Made by a program: the position numbers and the translations under genes | In this document: in pieces, positions 44,069-52,702 of the stretch | Position numbering within the stretch: the stretch's first letter is position 1 | Layout: each line of letters begins with the position of its first letter | Notes under the pieces: generated by a model | The model's database searches: none | What the model was told of the DNA's origin: nothing | What the model saw: the letters and a program-made list of their open reading frames with translations, nothing else | From: Acetobacteraceae bacterium | GTDB lineage: Bacteria; Pseudomonadota; Alphaproteobacteria; Acetobacterales; Acetobacteraceae | Length of the DNA stretch: 64,000 nt | Direction of reading: 5' to 3' | NCBI GenBank assembly: GCA_022842185.1 | Contig: JALHQB010000015.1 | Span: 1-64,000 of the forward strand

Positions 44069-45637
44069 ATGCGGCAGCGGCGAAACGTGCTTCTCATTGT
44101 GGTGGACCAGTGGCGCGCGGATTTCGTGCCGCATCTCGGCGCGGATTTTCTCCGCACCCCGAACCTGGACCGGCTGTGTCGCGAAGGCGTCACCTTCCGC
44201 AACCACGTCACCACGGCGGTGCCCTGCGGCCCGGCGCGCGCCAGCCTGCTGACAGGGCTGTACCTCATGAACCATCGTGCGGTGCAGAACACGGTGCCGC
44301 TCGATGCGCGCCACACCAACCTCGGCAAGCAGCTGCGCCTGTTGGGCTATGACCCCGCGCTGATCGGTTACACCACCACCACGCCTGACCCGCGCGCGAG
44401 CGGTCCGAAGGACCCGCGCTTCACCACGCTGGGCGACCTGATGGACGGCTTCCGCAGCGTCGGCGCGTTCGAGCCGAACATGGATGGGTATTTCGGCTGG
44501 CTGGCGCACCAGGGCTACACGCTGCCGCCGCGGCGCGAGGACATCTGGCTGCCCGAAGGCGAGGATGCCGTCGCGGGCGCGACCAACCGCCCCTGCCGCA
44601 TCCCGGCCGAATTATCCGACAGCACCTTCTTCACCGAAAAGGCGCTGACCTATCTGAAGGGCAAGGGCGACAAGCCGTGGTTCCTGCATCTCGGCTACTA
44701 CCGCCCGCATCCGCCCTTCATCGCGCCCGCGCCGTACAACACGATGTACGACCCCGCCGATATGCCCGCCCCGATCCGGCGTGAGGCGTGGGAGGAAGAA
44801 GCCGCGCAACACCCGATGCTGCGCCACTACCTGCACGGCATCCGCCAGGGCAGTTTCTTCCACGGTGCCGGGGGCGTCGCCACGGGGCTTGATGAATTCG
44901 CCATCCGCCAGATGCGCGCGACCTATGCAGGCCTCATCAGCGAAGTCGATGACTGCCTTGGCCGCGTCTTCGACCATCTGGACCAGACCGGCCAGTGGGA
45001 CGACACCACCATCATCTTCACCTCCGACCATGGCGAGCAGCTCGGCGATCATTGGCTGCTCGGCAAGGTTGGTTATTTCGACGAGAGCTTCCGCATCCCG
45101 CTGGTGGTGAAGGGAGCGGGTGCCGACCGCCGTGCCGGCGAGATCGACGCCACCTTCACCGAAAGCGTCGATGTGATGCCCACCATCCTGGAATGGCTGG
45201 GCGGCGAGACACCGCGCAATGTCGATGGCCGTTCGCTGCTGCCGGTAATCGCCGGCGACACGCCGGCCGATTGGCGGGATGTGCTGCACTACGAATACGA
45301 TTTCCGCGACGTCCACTACTCGAAGCCCGAGGGCGATCTCGGCCTGTCGATGGATGAGAGCAGCCTCTGCGTCATCCAGGACGACCGCTACAAATACGTC
45401 CACTTCGCAGCCCTGCCGCCGCTGTTCTTCGACCTGGCCCAAGACCCCAATCAGTTCGAGAACCTGGCCGACGACCCCGCCCACGCAGCGCTGGTGCGCG
45501 ACTACGCGCAGAAGGCGCTGTCGCTGCGGATGCGCCATGCCGAACGCACCCTGACCCATTTCCGCGCGACGCCGCAGGGGCTGGAGGAGCGCTCATCCGC
45601 GCCCGCCGCCACCCTTACCCGCGCCGCCGCCGAATGA
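44069..45637 (+). CDS. Phosphonate monoester hydrolase/arylsulfatase
   Basis: A 522-residue alkaline-phosphatase-superfamily hydrolase of the PMH/sulfatase group, which cleaves phosphonate monoesters, phosphodiesters and sulfates. The metal and nucleophile site reads VVDQWRADF (Asp13) and VPCGPARASLLTG, where Cys53 should become formylglycine (C-x-P-x-R). Further boxes are MNHRAVQNTVPL, IGYTTTTPDPRA, DSTFFTEKALTYL, and IIFTSDHGEQLGDHWLLGK. That wording matches PMH rather than steroid or heparan sulfatases. There is no signal peptide, so it is cytosolic, which fits import of the substrate by the adjoining ABC system. First gene of the operon. Confidence 0.9.
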   Translation: MRQRRNVLLIVVDQWRADFVPHLGADFLRTPNLDRLCREGVTFRNHVTTAVPCGPARASLLTGLYLMNHRAVQNTVPLDARHTNLGKQLRLLGYDPALIGYTTTTPDPRASGPKDPRFTTLGDLMDGFRSVGAFEPNMDGYFGWLAHQGYTLPPRREDIWLPEGEDAVAGATNRPCRIPAELSDSTFFTEKALTYLKGKGDKPWFLHLGYYRPHPPFIAPAPYNTMYDPADMPAPIRREAWEEEAAQHPMLRHYLHGIRQGSFFHGAGGVATGLDEFAIRQMRATYAGLISEVDDCLGRVFDHLDQTGQWDDTTIIFTSDHGEQLGDHWLLGKVGYFDESFRIPLVVKGAGADRRAGEIDATFTESVDVMPTILEWLGGETPRNVDGRSLLPVIAGDTPADWRDVLHYEYDFRDVHYSKPEGDLGLSMDESSLCVIQDDRYKYVHFAALPPLFFDLAQDPNQFENLADDPAHAALVRDYAQKALSLRMRHAERTLTHFRATPQGLEERSSAPAATLTRAAAE

Positions 45638-45657
45638 TCGACCGAGGAACCCGCACG

Positions 45658-47277
45658 ATGATCCAGCGCCGCCTGTTGCTCGCCACCCCCGCCCTCGCAC
45701 TGCCACGCCTCGCCATCGCCCAGGCGGACCAACGCCCGGCCATCACCATTGCCGTGCAGAAGATCAGCAACAGCAACACGCTGGAAGTGCTGCGCGAACA
45801 GTCCAATGTCGGGGAGCGCATCTTCTTCTCCTCGATCTGGGAAGGTTTGATCGGGCGTGACTGGCTGGCTGATCTCGGACCGGTTCCGGGCCTGGCGACC
45901 GAATGGCGCCGCATCTCCGACAGCGTCATCGAGCTGAAGCTCCGCCCCGATGTGCGCTTCCACAACGGCGATACGCTGACGGCCGAGGACGTCGTCTTCT
46001 CCTTTTCCCGCGAGCGCATGTTCGGCGACACGCTGGCCACCGCCCATGGCCGCACCATCGCGGTCGGCGAGGGCATGCCATCCCCGCGCCCCGGCAAGGA
46101 ACTGCCGCCCGAAGTCCCGGCCGTGGCGCGTCGCGCCTGGCCGGCGCTGGAACGGGTGGAGGCCGTGGACGCCATGACGGTGCGCTTCCACAACGCGACG
46201 CCGGATGTGACGCTGGAAGGCCGCCTGTCGCGCTTCGGCAGCGAGATCATCAGCCGCCGCGCCTTCGAAGCCGCGCCGAGCTGGCTGGAATGGGCGCGCA
46301 AGCCGGTCACCACCGGCCCGTATCGCGTGGTGGAGTTCCAGGCCGACCGCGCGCTGCTGTTGGCCGCCCATGACGATTACTGGGGCGGTCGCCCGCCGCT
46401 GCGCCAGATCCGCTTCGTGGAAGTGCCCGAGGTGTCCTCGCGCATCAACGGGCTGCTCGCCGGCGACTACCAGTTCGCCTGCGACATCCCGCCCGACCAG
46501 ATTCCCGGCATCGAGCGCAACGCCGCCTTCGAGGTTCAGGGCGGGACGATCCTCAACCATCGCCTGATCTGTTTCGACAAGACCCACCCGCAGCTGCGCG
46601 ATGCCCGTGTGCGGCGTGCCATCACCCATGCCATGGATCGCAACGCGATCGTCGAAAGCCTGTGGGCCGGGCGCACGGAAGTGCCCAAGGGTCTCCAGTG
46701 GCCATATTACGACCAGATGTTCCACGCCGATTGGTCGGTCCCGGCCTATGATCCGGCCGAGGCACGCCGCCTGCTGCGCGAAGCCGGCTATCGTGGCGAG
46801 CCGATCCCGTATCGTCTGCTGAACAACTACTACACCAACCAGAACGCCACGGCGCAGGTGCTGGTCGAGATGTGGCGGTCAGTCGGCCTCAACATCCAGA
46901 TCGAGATGAAGGAAAACTGGTCGCAGATTCTCGAACGCACGCCCACGCGCGCGGTGCGGGACTGGTCGAACAGCGCGCCCTTCAACGACCCGGTCTCCTC
47001 CCTGGTCGCGCAGCATGGCCCGAACGGCCAGCAGCAGCAGGTTGGCGAATACAGCAATGACGAGCTGAACCGCCTGGCGGTGGAACTGGAAACCGGCACC
47101 GACCGTGCCCGCCGCCGCGCGGCATTCCGCCGCATGCTTGAAATCGCGGAACGGGAGGACCCCGCCTATACCGTGATCCACCAGAACGCGACCTTCACCG
47201 CCAAGCGCCGCGATATCCGCTGGAAGGCCAGCCCCGCCTTTGCGATGGATTTCCGCCAGGGCAACTGGGGGTCGTGA
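45658..47277 (+). CDS. ABC transporter binding protein (SBP_bac_5), copy 1
   Basis: Periplasmic receptor of the oligopeptide/nickel class, 539 residues from this start. The signal is MIQRRLLLATPALALPRLAIAQA. The mature part shows ITIAVQKISNSNTLEVLREQSNVG, IELKLRPDVRFHNGDTLTAEDVVFS, TTGPYRVVEFQADRALLLAAHDDYWGG, and RDARVRRAITHAMDRNAIV. The frame begins at 45634 overlapping the sulfatase stop, but GAGGAA 10 bp before the ATG at 45658 and the signal peptide favour the latter. It is closely similar to the next gene, evidence of tandem duplication. Confidence 0.92.
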   Translation: MIQRRLLLATPALALPRLAIAQADQRPAITIAVQKISNSNTLEVLREQSNVGERIFFSSIWEGLIGRDWLADLGPVPGLATEWRRISDSVIELKLRPDVRFHNGDTLTAEDVVFSFSRERMFGDTLATAHGRTIAVGEGMPSPRPGKELPPEVPAVARRAWPALERVEAVDAMTVRFHNATPDVTLEGRLSRFGSEIISRRAFEAAPSWLEWARKPVTTGPYRVVEFQADRALLLAAHDDYWGGRPPLRQIRFVEVPEVSSRINGLLAGDYQFACDIPPDQIPGIERNAAFEVQGGTILNHRLICFDKTHPQLRDARVRRAITHAMDRNAIVESLWAGRTEVPKGLQWPYYDQMFHADWSVPAYDPAEARRLLREAGYRGEPIPYRLLNNYYTNQNATAQVLVEMWRSVGLNIQIEMKENWSQILERTPTRAVRDWSNSAPFNDPVSSLVAQHGPNGQQQQVGEYSNDELNRLAVELETGTDRARRRAAFRRMLEIAEREDPAYTVIHQNATFTAKRRDIRWKASPAFAMDFRQGNWGS

Positions 47278-48884
47278 TGATGCTGACCCGTCGCCTGCTG
47301 CTCGCCACCCCGGCCGCGCTTGCGGCGCCGGCGCTGGCGCAATCCGACCAGCGCCCGGTGATTACCATAGCCGTGCAGAAGATCGCCAACACCAACACGC
47401 TGGAAACACTGCGCGAGCAGTCGAATGTCGGCAGCCGAACCTGGAATTCCTATGCGGAAACGCTGATCGACCAGTCCTGGACCGGTGACCTGGCGCTGCG
47501 GCCGGGCCTGGCGGAATCCTGGCGGCGGATCGACGACCGCACGGTGGAACTCACGCTGCGCCAGGGCGTGAAGTTCCATGACGGCCGCACCATGACGGCC
47601 GAGGATGTCGCCTTCACCTTCGGCCCCGACCGCATGGGTTGGAACCTGACCCCCGAACAGGCGCGCAACCTGTTCGGCGCCATCCCGGGCCAGACCCAGG
47701 GCCGCACGCCGCCACCGGAAGTCGTCGCCATCGCGCGGCGCACCTTTCCGGGCTTCGAGCGCATCGAGATTGTCGATGCCAACACCATCCGCTTCGTAAA
47801 CCGCACGCCGGACCTGACATTGGAAGGCCGCATCAGCCGCAATGTCGCGATGGTGCTGTCGCGCGATGCCTTCGAGAAATCCGCCAGCTGGCTGGACTGG
47901 GCACGCCGCCCGATCGGCACCGGCCCGTTCCGCGTGGCGGAGTTCCGCCCCGACCATTCGCTGACCCTTGAAGCCTTCGACGAGTATTGGGGCGGCCGCC
48001 CGCCGGTGCGCCGCCTGCGCTTCATGGAAGTGCCGGAAGTGTCGTCCCGCATCAACATGCTTCTGTCGGGCGAAGCGGATTTCGCCTGCGACATGCCGCC
48101 CGACCAGATCGCCACGGTGGAACGCAGCACCCGCCACCAGGTGGTGGGCGGGCCGATCATGAACCACCGGCTGACGGTGTTCGACAAGAACCATCCGAAC
48201 CTGCGTGACGCCCGCATCCGCCGTGCCTTCACCCACAGCATCGACCGTGACGCCATCACCCAGGCGCTGTGGGGCGGCCGGGCGCCGGTGCCCAAGGGTC
48301 TGCAATTCGAATTCTACGGCCCGATGTACCATGCCGAGTGGTCCGCACCGCGCTTCGACCCCGCCGAGGCGCGTCGCCTGTTGCGCGAAGCCGGGTATCG
48401 CGGCGAACCGATCCCCTACCGCCTGCTCAATGGCTACTACACCAATCAGGTGCCGACCGCGCAGATCCTGCTGGAAGGCTGGCGCGCCGTCGGGCTGAAC
48501 GTGCAGATCGAAATGCGGGAGAACTTCCCGCAGGTGCTCTCCCGCGAAGGCCAGCGCGGCGTGCGCGACTGGTCGGGCAGCGCCAGCTACAACGACCCCG
48601 TCTCCTCGCTGGTTGCCGCGCATGGTCCACAAGGCCAGCAGTGGCAGATCAATGAATGGCGCAACGAGGAATTCGGCCGCCTGTCCGAGGCGTTGGAGAC
48701 CGGCACCGACCCCGCCCAGCGCCGTGCGGTGTTCGGCCGCATGCTGGAAATCGCGGAACGCGAGGACCCCGCCTATACCGTGCTGCATCAGTCGGTGAAC
48801 CTCACTGCCAAGCGGCGCGACCTGAACTGGGCACCGGGGCAATCCTTCCAGATGGACTTCCGGTCGCGGAACTGGGGCGCATGA
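47274..48884 (+). CDS. ABC transporter binding protein (SBP_bac_5), copy 2
   Basis: Paralogue of the preceding gene, 536 residues, with signal MMMLTRRLLLATPAALAAPALAQS. Matching blocks are ITIAVQKIANTNTLETLREQSNVG, VELTLRQGVKFHDGRTMTAEDVAF, GTGPFRVAEFRPDHSLTLEAFDEYWGG, RDARIRRAFTHSIDRDAI, and RLLREAGYRGEPIPYRLLNGYYTNQ. Its start overlaps the stop of copy 1 (ATGATG at 47274). Residues lining the binding cleft probably differ, allowing two ligands for one transporter. Confidence 0.92.
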   Translation: MMMLTRRLLLATPAALAAPALAQSDQRPVITIAVQKIANTNTLETLREQSNVGSRTWNSYAETLIDQSWTGDLALRPGLAESWRRIDDRTVELTLRQGVKFHDGRTMTAEDVAFTFGPDRMGWNLTPEQARNLFGAIPGQTQGRTPPPEVVAIARRTFPGFERIEIVDANTIRFVNRTPDLTLEGRISRNVAMVLSRDAFEKSASWLDWARRPIGTGPFRVAEFRPDHSLTLEAFDEYWGGRPPVRRLRFMEVPEVSSRINMLLSGEADFACDMPPDQIATVERSTRHQVVGGPIMNHRLTVFDKNHPNLRDARIRRAFTHSIDRDAITQALWGGRAPVPKGLQFEFYGPMYHAEWSAPRFDPAEARRLLREAGYRGEPIPYRLLNGYYTNQVPTAQILLEGWRAVGLNVQIEMRENFPQVLSREGQRGVRDWSGSASYNDPVSSLVAAHGPQGQQWQINEWRNEEFGRLSEALETGTDPAQRRAVFGRMLEIAEREDPAYTVLHQSVNLTAKRRDLNWAPGQSFQMDFRSRNWGA

Positions 48885-49861
48885 CGGCGCTCGTCGCACT
48901 GCGCGACCTGCATGTGGCTTTTGACGGGCAGGCCGCGCTGCGCGGCATCGACCTCGATGTCGCACCCGGCGAGGCGGTCGGGCTGGTCGGTGAATCGGGC
49001 TGCGGGAAATCCGTCACCTGGCTTGCCGCACTTGGCCTGCTCCCGGCCAAGGCGAAGGTCACGGGCAGCGTGACGCTGGACTCGCAGCAACTGCTGGGCG
49101 CGCGGCCGGAAACACTGGACCGCGTGCGCGGCGGCCGCATCGCGATGATCTTCCAGGACCCGGCCAGCAGCCTGAACCCGGTCATCCGCATCGGGCGGCA
49201 GGTGGAAGAAGCCCTTCGCCTGCATCGCGGCATGCGCGGTGCCGCCGCGCGGGCGGAAGCCAAGCGGCTGTTCGACCAGGTAGGCATCCCCGATGCGGCG
49301 CGCCGGCTGGATGCCTGGCCGCATGAACTCTCGGGCGGGCAGAACCAGCGGGTGATGATCGCCATCGCACTCGCCGGTCGCCCAGAACTGCTGGTGGCCG
49401 ACGAACCCACCACGGCGCTGGACGTGACCATCCAGGCACAGATCCTGACCCTGTTGCAGGATCTGCGGCGGGAGACGGGGATGGCGCTGGTGCTGATCTC
49501 CCACGATCTCGGCGTGGTGGCGGAAGCTTGCGATCGAGTCTGCGTCATGTATGCCGGTCGCATTGTGGAACAGGCGTCGGTCGATGCGCTGTTTGCCAAG
49601 CCGACGCATCCCTATACGCGCGGCCTGCTGGGCGCGCTGCCGCCGCTGGACGGGCCGCGCCGCCGACTGGCCGCCATTCCAGGCGGCGTGCCCGAACCCT
49701 GGGCGATGCCGCCGGGTTGCGCCTTCGCGCCACGCTGCGGCGATCGCATGGGCGCTTGCGACGCGGCGATGCCCGGCGCGGTCATGGTGGCGCCGGGCCA
49801 CCGTGCCGCCTGCCTGCTGGCGACGCCCAAGCCGGTTGCGCGCGAAGCCGTCCACGCATGA
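48881..49861 (+). CDS. Oligopeptide-type ABC ATPase (DppD-like)
   Basis: A 326-residue ATPase: Walker A GESGCGKSVTW, Q-loop MIFQDPASSLNP, signature LSGGQNQRVMIA, Walker [13 protein letters not shown], and H-loop LISHDLGVV. The C-terminal oligopeptide extension keeps its cysteines (GCAFAPRCGDRMGACDAAMPG, HRAACLL), which in relatives bind an Fe-S cluster or zinc. ATGA overlaps join it to the upstream receptor and the downstream ATPase. Confidence 0.95.
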   Translation: MTALVALRDLHVAFDGQAALRGIDLDVAPGEAVGLVGESGCGKSVTWLAALGLLPAKAKVTGSVTLDSQQLLGARPETLDRVRGGRIAMIFQDPASSLNPVIRIGRQVEEALRLHRGMRGAAARAEAKRLFDQVGIPDAARRLDAWPHELSGGQNQRVMIAIALAGRPELLVADEPTTALDVTIQAQILTLLQDLRRETGMALVLISHDLGVVAEACDRVCVMYAGRIVEQASVDALFAKPTHPYTRGLLGALPPLDGPRRRLAAIPGGVPEPWAMPPGCAFAPRCGDRMGACDAAMPGAVMVAPGHRAACLLATPKPVAREAVHA

Positions 49862-50859
49862 CAGCGCTGTTGAAAGCAGAGGGATTGGTGCGCCGCTATG
49901 CGATGCGCCGTGGCCTGCTGGGCCGGTCTGTGGAAGTCCGCGCGGTGGCGGGCGTATCGCTGACCGTCGAGCGGGGCCGCACGCTTGGCCTGGTTGGTGA
50001 GTCAGGCTGCGGCAAATCCACCACCGGGCGGCTGGTGCTGGGGCTGGAAGCGCCCGATGCCGGCACCGTCGCCTTCCAGGGCCAGCCGATGTCGGCCCCC
50101 GGCACGGTGGCGTGGCGTTCGCTGCGGGCGCGGATGCAGATGGTGTTCCAGGACCCGTTGGGCGCGCTGGACCGGCGCTTGCCGATCGGCGTGCAGGTGC
50201 GCGAACCCTTCGACATCCACGGCATCGGCACCGCCGCCGACCGCCCCGCCCGTGCCATCGAGGCGCTGCGCGCCGTCGGCCTGCGCCCCGACCAGGCGGC
50301 GCGCTACCCGCATGAACTCTCGGGTGGGCAGCGCCAACGCGCCGTGCTGGCCCGCGCGTTGGCGACCGAACCGGAGCTCCTCGTCTGCGACGAACCGATC
50401 AGCGCGCTGGATGTGTCGATCCAGGCGCAGGTGATGAATCTGCTGGTGGACCAGCAGGAACGCCTCGGGCTCGGCATCCTGTTCATCAGCCATGACCTGC
50501 GCGCGGTGCGCCAGGTCAGCCATCGGGTCGCGGTGATGTATCTCGGCACGATCGTCGAGGAAGGCGAACCCGACGCCGTGCTGCATGAACCGGCGCATCC
50601 CTACGCGCAGGCATTGGTTTCGGCCATTCCGCATCCTGGCCGTCGCGGCGGGCGTATCGTGTTGCAGGGCGACCCCCCGAACCCCGCCGACCGGCCCGGC
50701 GGCTGCGCCTTCCATCCGCGCTGCCCGATAGCAACCGCGTTGTGCGCGCAGGAAGCGCCGCTGCTGAAGCCGCGTGCGGTCGATGGAAGGCTGGTCGCCT
50801 GCCACGTCGCGCATGGCGATGCGTTGCCCGGTGCCGGCGAAGTGCGAAGGGCCGCCTGA
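49858..50859 (+). CDS. Oligopeptide-type ABC ATPase (DppF-like)
   Basis: A 333-residue partner ATPase with Walker A GESGCGKSTTGRLVLG, MVFQDPLGALD, signature LSGGQRQRAVLARAL, Walker B LLVCDEPISALDVSIQAQ, and FISHDLRAV. The terminal extension has GGCAFHPRCPIATALCAQE and ACHVAH, again with the family's cysteines. The start at 49858 overlaps the preceding stop. With the DppD-like gene it forms the energy unit of the transporter. Confidence 0.95.
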   Translation: MTALLKAEGLVRRYAMRRGLLGRSVEVRAVAGVSLTVERGRTLGLVGESGCGKSTTGRLVLGLEAPDAGTVAFQGQPMSAPGTVAWRSLRARMQMVFQDPLGALDRRLPIGVQVREPFDIHGIGTAADRPARAIEALRAVGLRPDQAARYPHELSGGQRQRAVLARALATEPELLVCDEPISALDVSIQAQVMNLLVDQQERLGLGILFISHDLRAVRQVSHRVAVMYLGTIVEEGEPDAVLHEPAHPYAQALVSAIPHPGRRGGRIVLQGDPPNPADRPGGCAFHPRCPIATALCAQEAPLLKPRAVDGRLVACHVAHGDALPGAGEVRRAA

Positions 50860-50860
50860 C

Positions 50861-51802
50861 ATGATCCGCTTCCTCGGCAGCCGCCTGCTGCGTGCCGCCA
50901 TCACCATCGTGATGGTCGTGACCTTCGCCTTCGTCGTGCTGCGCCTGTCTGGCGACCCGGCGCAGATCATCATGGGCGCCGATGCGCCGCCCGAGGCTGT
51001 GGAAGCGTTCCGCGCCGCCTGGGGCCTCGATCAGCCGGTCTGGGTGCAATACTTCAACTATTTCGGCGCCATCCTGCAGGGCGATCTGGGCCGTTCGATG
51101 CGGGACGGGCGCGACGCTATCGTGCTGGTCGCCGAACGCATCCCGGCGACGCTGGCACTGACGCTCCCGGCACTGGCCATCAAGATCGGGCTGGGCATCC
51201 CGGCCGGCATCACCGCCGCGCTGCACCGCAATTCCTTCATCGACCGCGCGGTGATGATGCTGGCGGTGGCAGGGTTCACCATCCCGTCCTTCGTGCTGGG
51301 GCTGCTGCTGGTGCTGGTCTTCGCGGTGCAACTGGGGTGGTTGCCATCGGGCGGGCAGGACAGTTGGCGCCACGCCATCCTGCCGATCATCACGCTGGGG
51401 GTCGGTGGCGCTGCCGTGCTGGCGCGCTTCACCCGCAGCGCGATGCTGGAAGTGCTCGGCCAGCCCTATATCCGCACGGCCAGTGCCAAGGGCGTGCCGT
51501 GGCGCTCCGTGGTGTGGGGCCATGCATTGCCGAATGCGGCGATCCCGACCGTTACCATCGTCGGCTTCATGGTCGGCAGCCTCATTGCCGGCGCGGTGGT
51601 GGTGGAAAGCGTGTTCTCCTGGCCAGGCGTCGGGCGGTTGCTGGTGGTGGCGGTGGGCAATCGCGACCTGGCGGTGGTGCAGTGCATATTGCTTCTGGTG
51701 GCGATGACAATGGTCACGTCCAACCTGATCGTGGACCTGCTGTATGGGGTGCTCGATCCACGGCTGCGCAACCAGCCGCGCCGCGCGGCGGGGACGGCCT
51801 GA
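50861..51802 (+). CDS. Oligopeptide-type ABC permease (DppB-like)
   Basis: A 313-residue inner-membrane protein with six likely membrane segments. It starts FLGSRLLRAAITIVMVVTFA, has the conserved GLDQPVWVQYFNYFGAILQGDLGRS, and the EAA-type loop YIRTASAKGVPWRSVVWGHALPNAAIP. It begins 1 bp after the DppF-like stop and ends 1 bp before the DppC-like start, so the set is one operon. Confidence 0.95.
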   Translation: MIRFLGSRLLRAAITIVMVVTFAFVVLRLSGDPAQIIMGADAPPEAVEAFRAAWGLDQPVWVQYFNYFGAILQGDLGRSMRDGRDAIVLVAERIPATLALTLPALAIKIGLGIPAGITAALHRNSFIDRAVMMLAVAGFTIPSFVLGLLLVLVFAVQLGWLPSGGQDSWRHAILPIITLGVGGAAVLARFTRSAMLEVLGQPYIRTASAKGVPWRSVVWGHALPNAAIPTVTIVGFMVGSLIAGAVVVESVFSWPGVGRLLVVAVGNRDLAVVQCILLLVAMTMVTSNLIVDLLYGVLDPRLRNQPRRAAGTA

Positions 51803-51803
51803 C

Positions 51804-52685
51804 ATGTCCGACATTCCGATGCAGGACGTGACCGTGGTCCAGGCGCCGCCGCGCGCGCCGCGGCTGCGGGTGCCGCCGATGGTGCTGTTCGGCCTTGGCT
51901 GGCTGGCGCTGATGCTGCTGACCGCCGTGCTGGCGGATGTGGTCAGCCCCTATGCCTATACCGCGCTCGACCTGCGGAACCGGCTGTCGCCGCCGGTCTT
52001 CATGGGTGGCACCTGGCTGCATCCGCTGGGCACGGATGAACTGGGCCGGGACGTGCTGGCGCGGCTGATCTATTCCATCCGGATGAGCCTGCTGATCGCC
52101 TTCGGCGCTACCATCATCGGCGCGCTGATCGGCACGACGCTGGGCTTCCTGGCCGCGCATTTCAGGGGTTTCGTGGAACAGGTGGTGCTGGCGCTGGTCG
52201 ATTTCTCGGCCAGCCTGCCGTTCCTGATCCTCGCACTGGCGGTGCTGGCCTTCTTCGGCAATTCGCTGACGCTGTTCATCTGCCTGCTCGGCCTGCATGC
52301 CTGGGAACGCTATGCGCGGATCGCGCGGGGCCTCGCCGTCAGCGCGGGGTCGCAGGGATACGCCTCGGCGGTGCGGCAGCTGGGTGCGACGCCGTGGCGC
52401 ATCTATGGGCGGCACGTGCTGCCCAACATTGCCTCGACGCTGATCGTGTCGATGACGCTGGCCTTCCCGGAGATCATCCTGCTGGAAAGCGGGCTGAGCT
52501 TCCTGGGGCTTGGCGTGCAGCCGCCCGCCACCTCTCTCGGCAGCATGGTCGGCTATGGCCGGGAATACCTGACGCGCGCGCCATGGATCCTGCTGGCGCC
52601 GGCGCTCACCATCGTGTTGACCACCTTCTCGGTCTCGCTGATCGGGGATTGGCTGCGAGACCAACTCGACCCGACACTGCGCTGA
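51804..52685 (+). CDS. Oligopeptide-type ABC permease (DppC-like)
   Basis: A 293-residue permease with an N-terminal cytosolic extension, the first membrane helix at about 25-45, the family motif LHPLGTDELGRDVLARLIYSIRMSL, the loop YASAVRQLGATPWRIYGRHVLPN, and FPEIILLESGLSFLGLGVQPPATSLGSM near the end. The start at 51804 matches the N-terminus of DppC/OppC. Next gene is a phosphodiesterase 17 bp on. Confidence 0.95.
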   Translation: MSDIPMQDVTVVQAPPRAPRLRVPPMVLFGLGWLALMLLTAVLADVVSPYAYTALDLRNRLSPPVFMGGTWLHPLGTDELGRDVLARLIYSIRMSLLIAFGATIIGALIGTTLGFLAAHFRGFVEQVVLALVDFSASLPFLILALAVLAFFGNSLTLFICLLGLHAWERYARIARGLAVSAGSQGYASAVRQLGATPWRIYGRHVLPNIASTLIVSMTLAFPEIILLESGLSFLGLGVQPPATSLGSMVGYGREYLTRAPWILLAPALTIVLTTFSVSLIGDWLRDQLDPTLR

Positions 52686-52702
52686 ACGCCTGGAACATCA
52701 TC

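Noticed and set aside
43604-44509. 301-codon minus-strand frame opposite the tctA remnant and sulfatase start
   Set aside because: The sulfatase on the plus strand is unmistakable and the minus translation has no motif.
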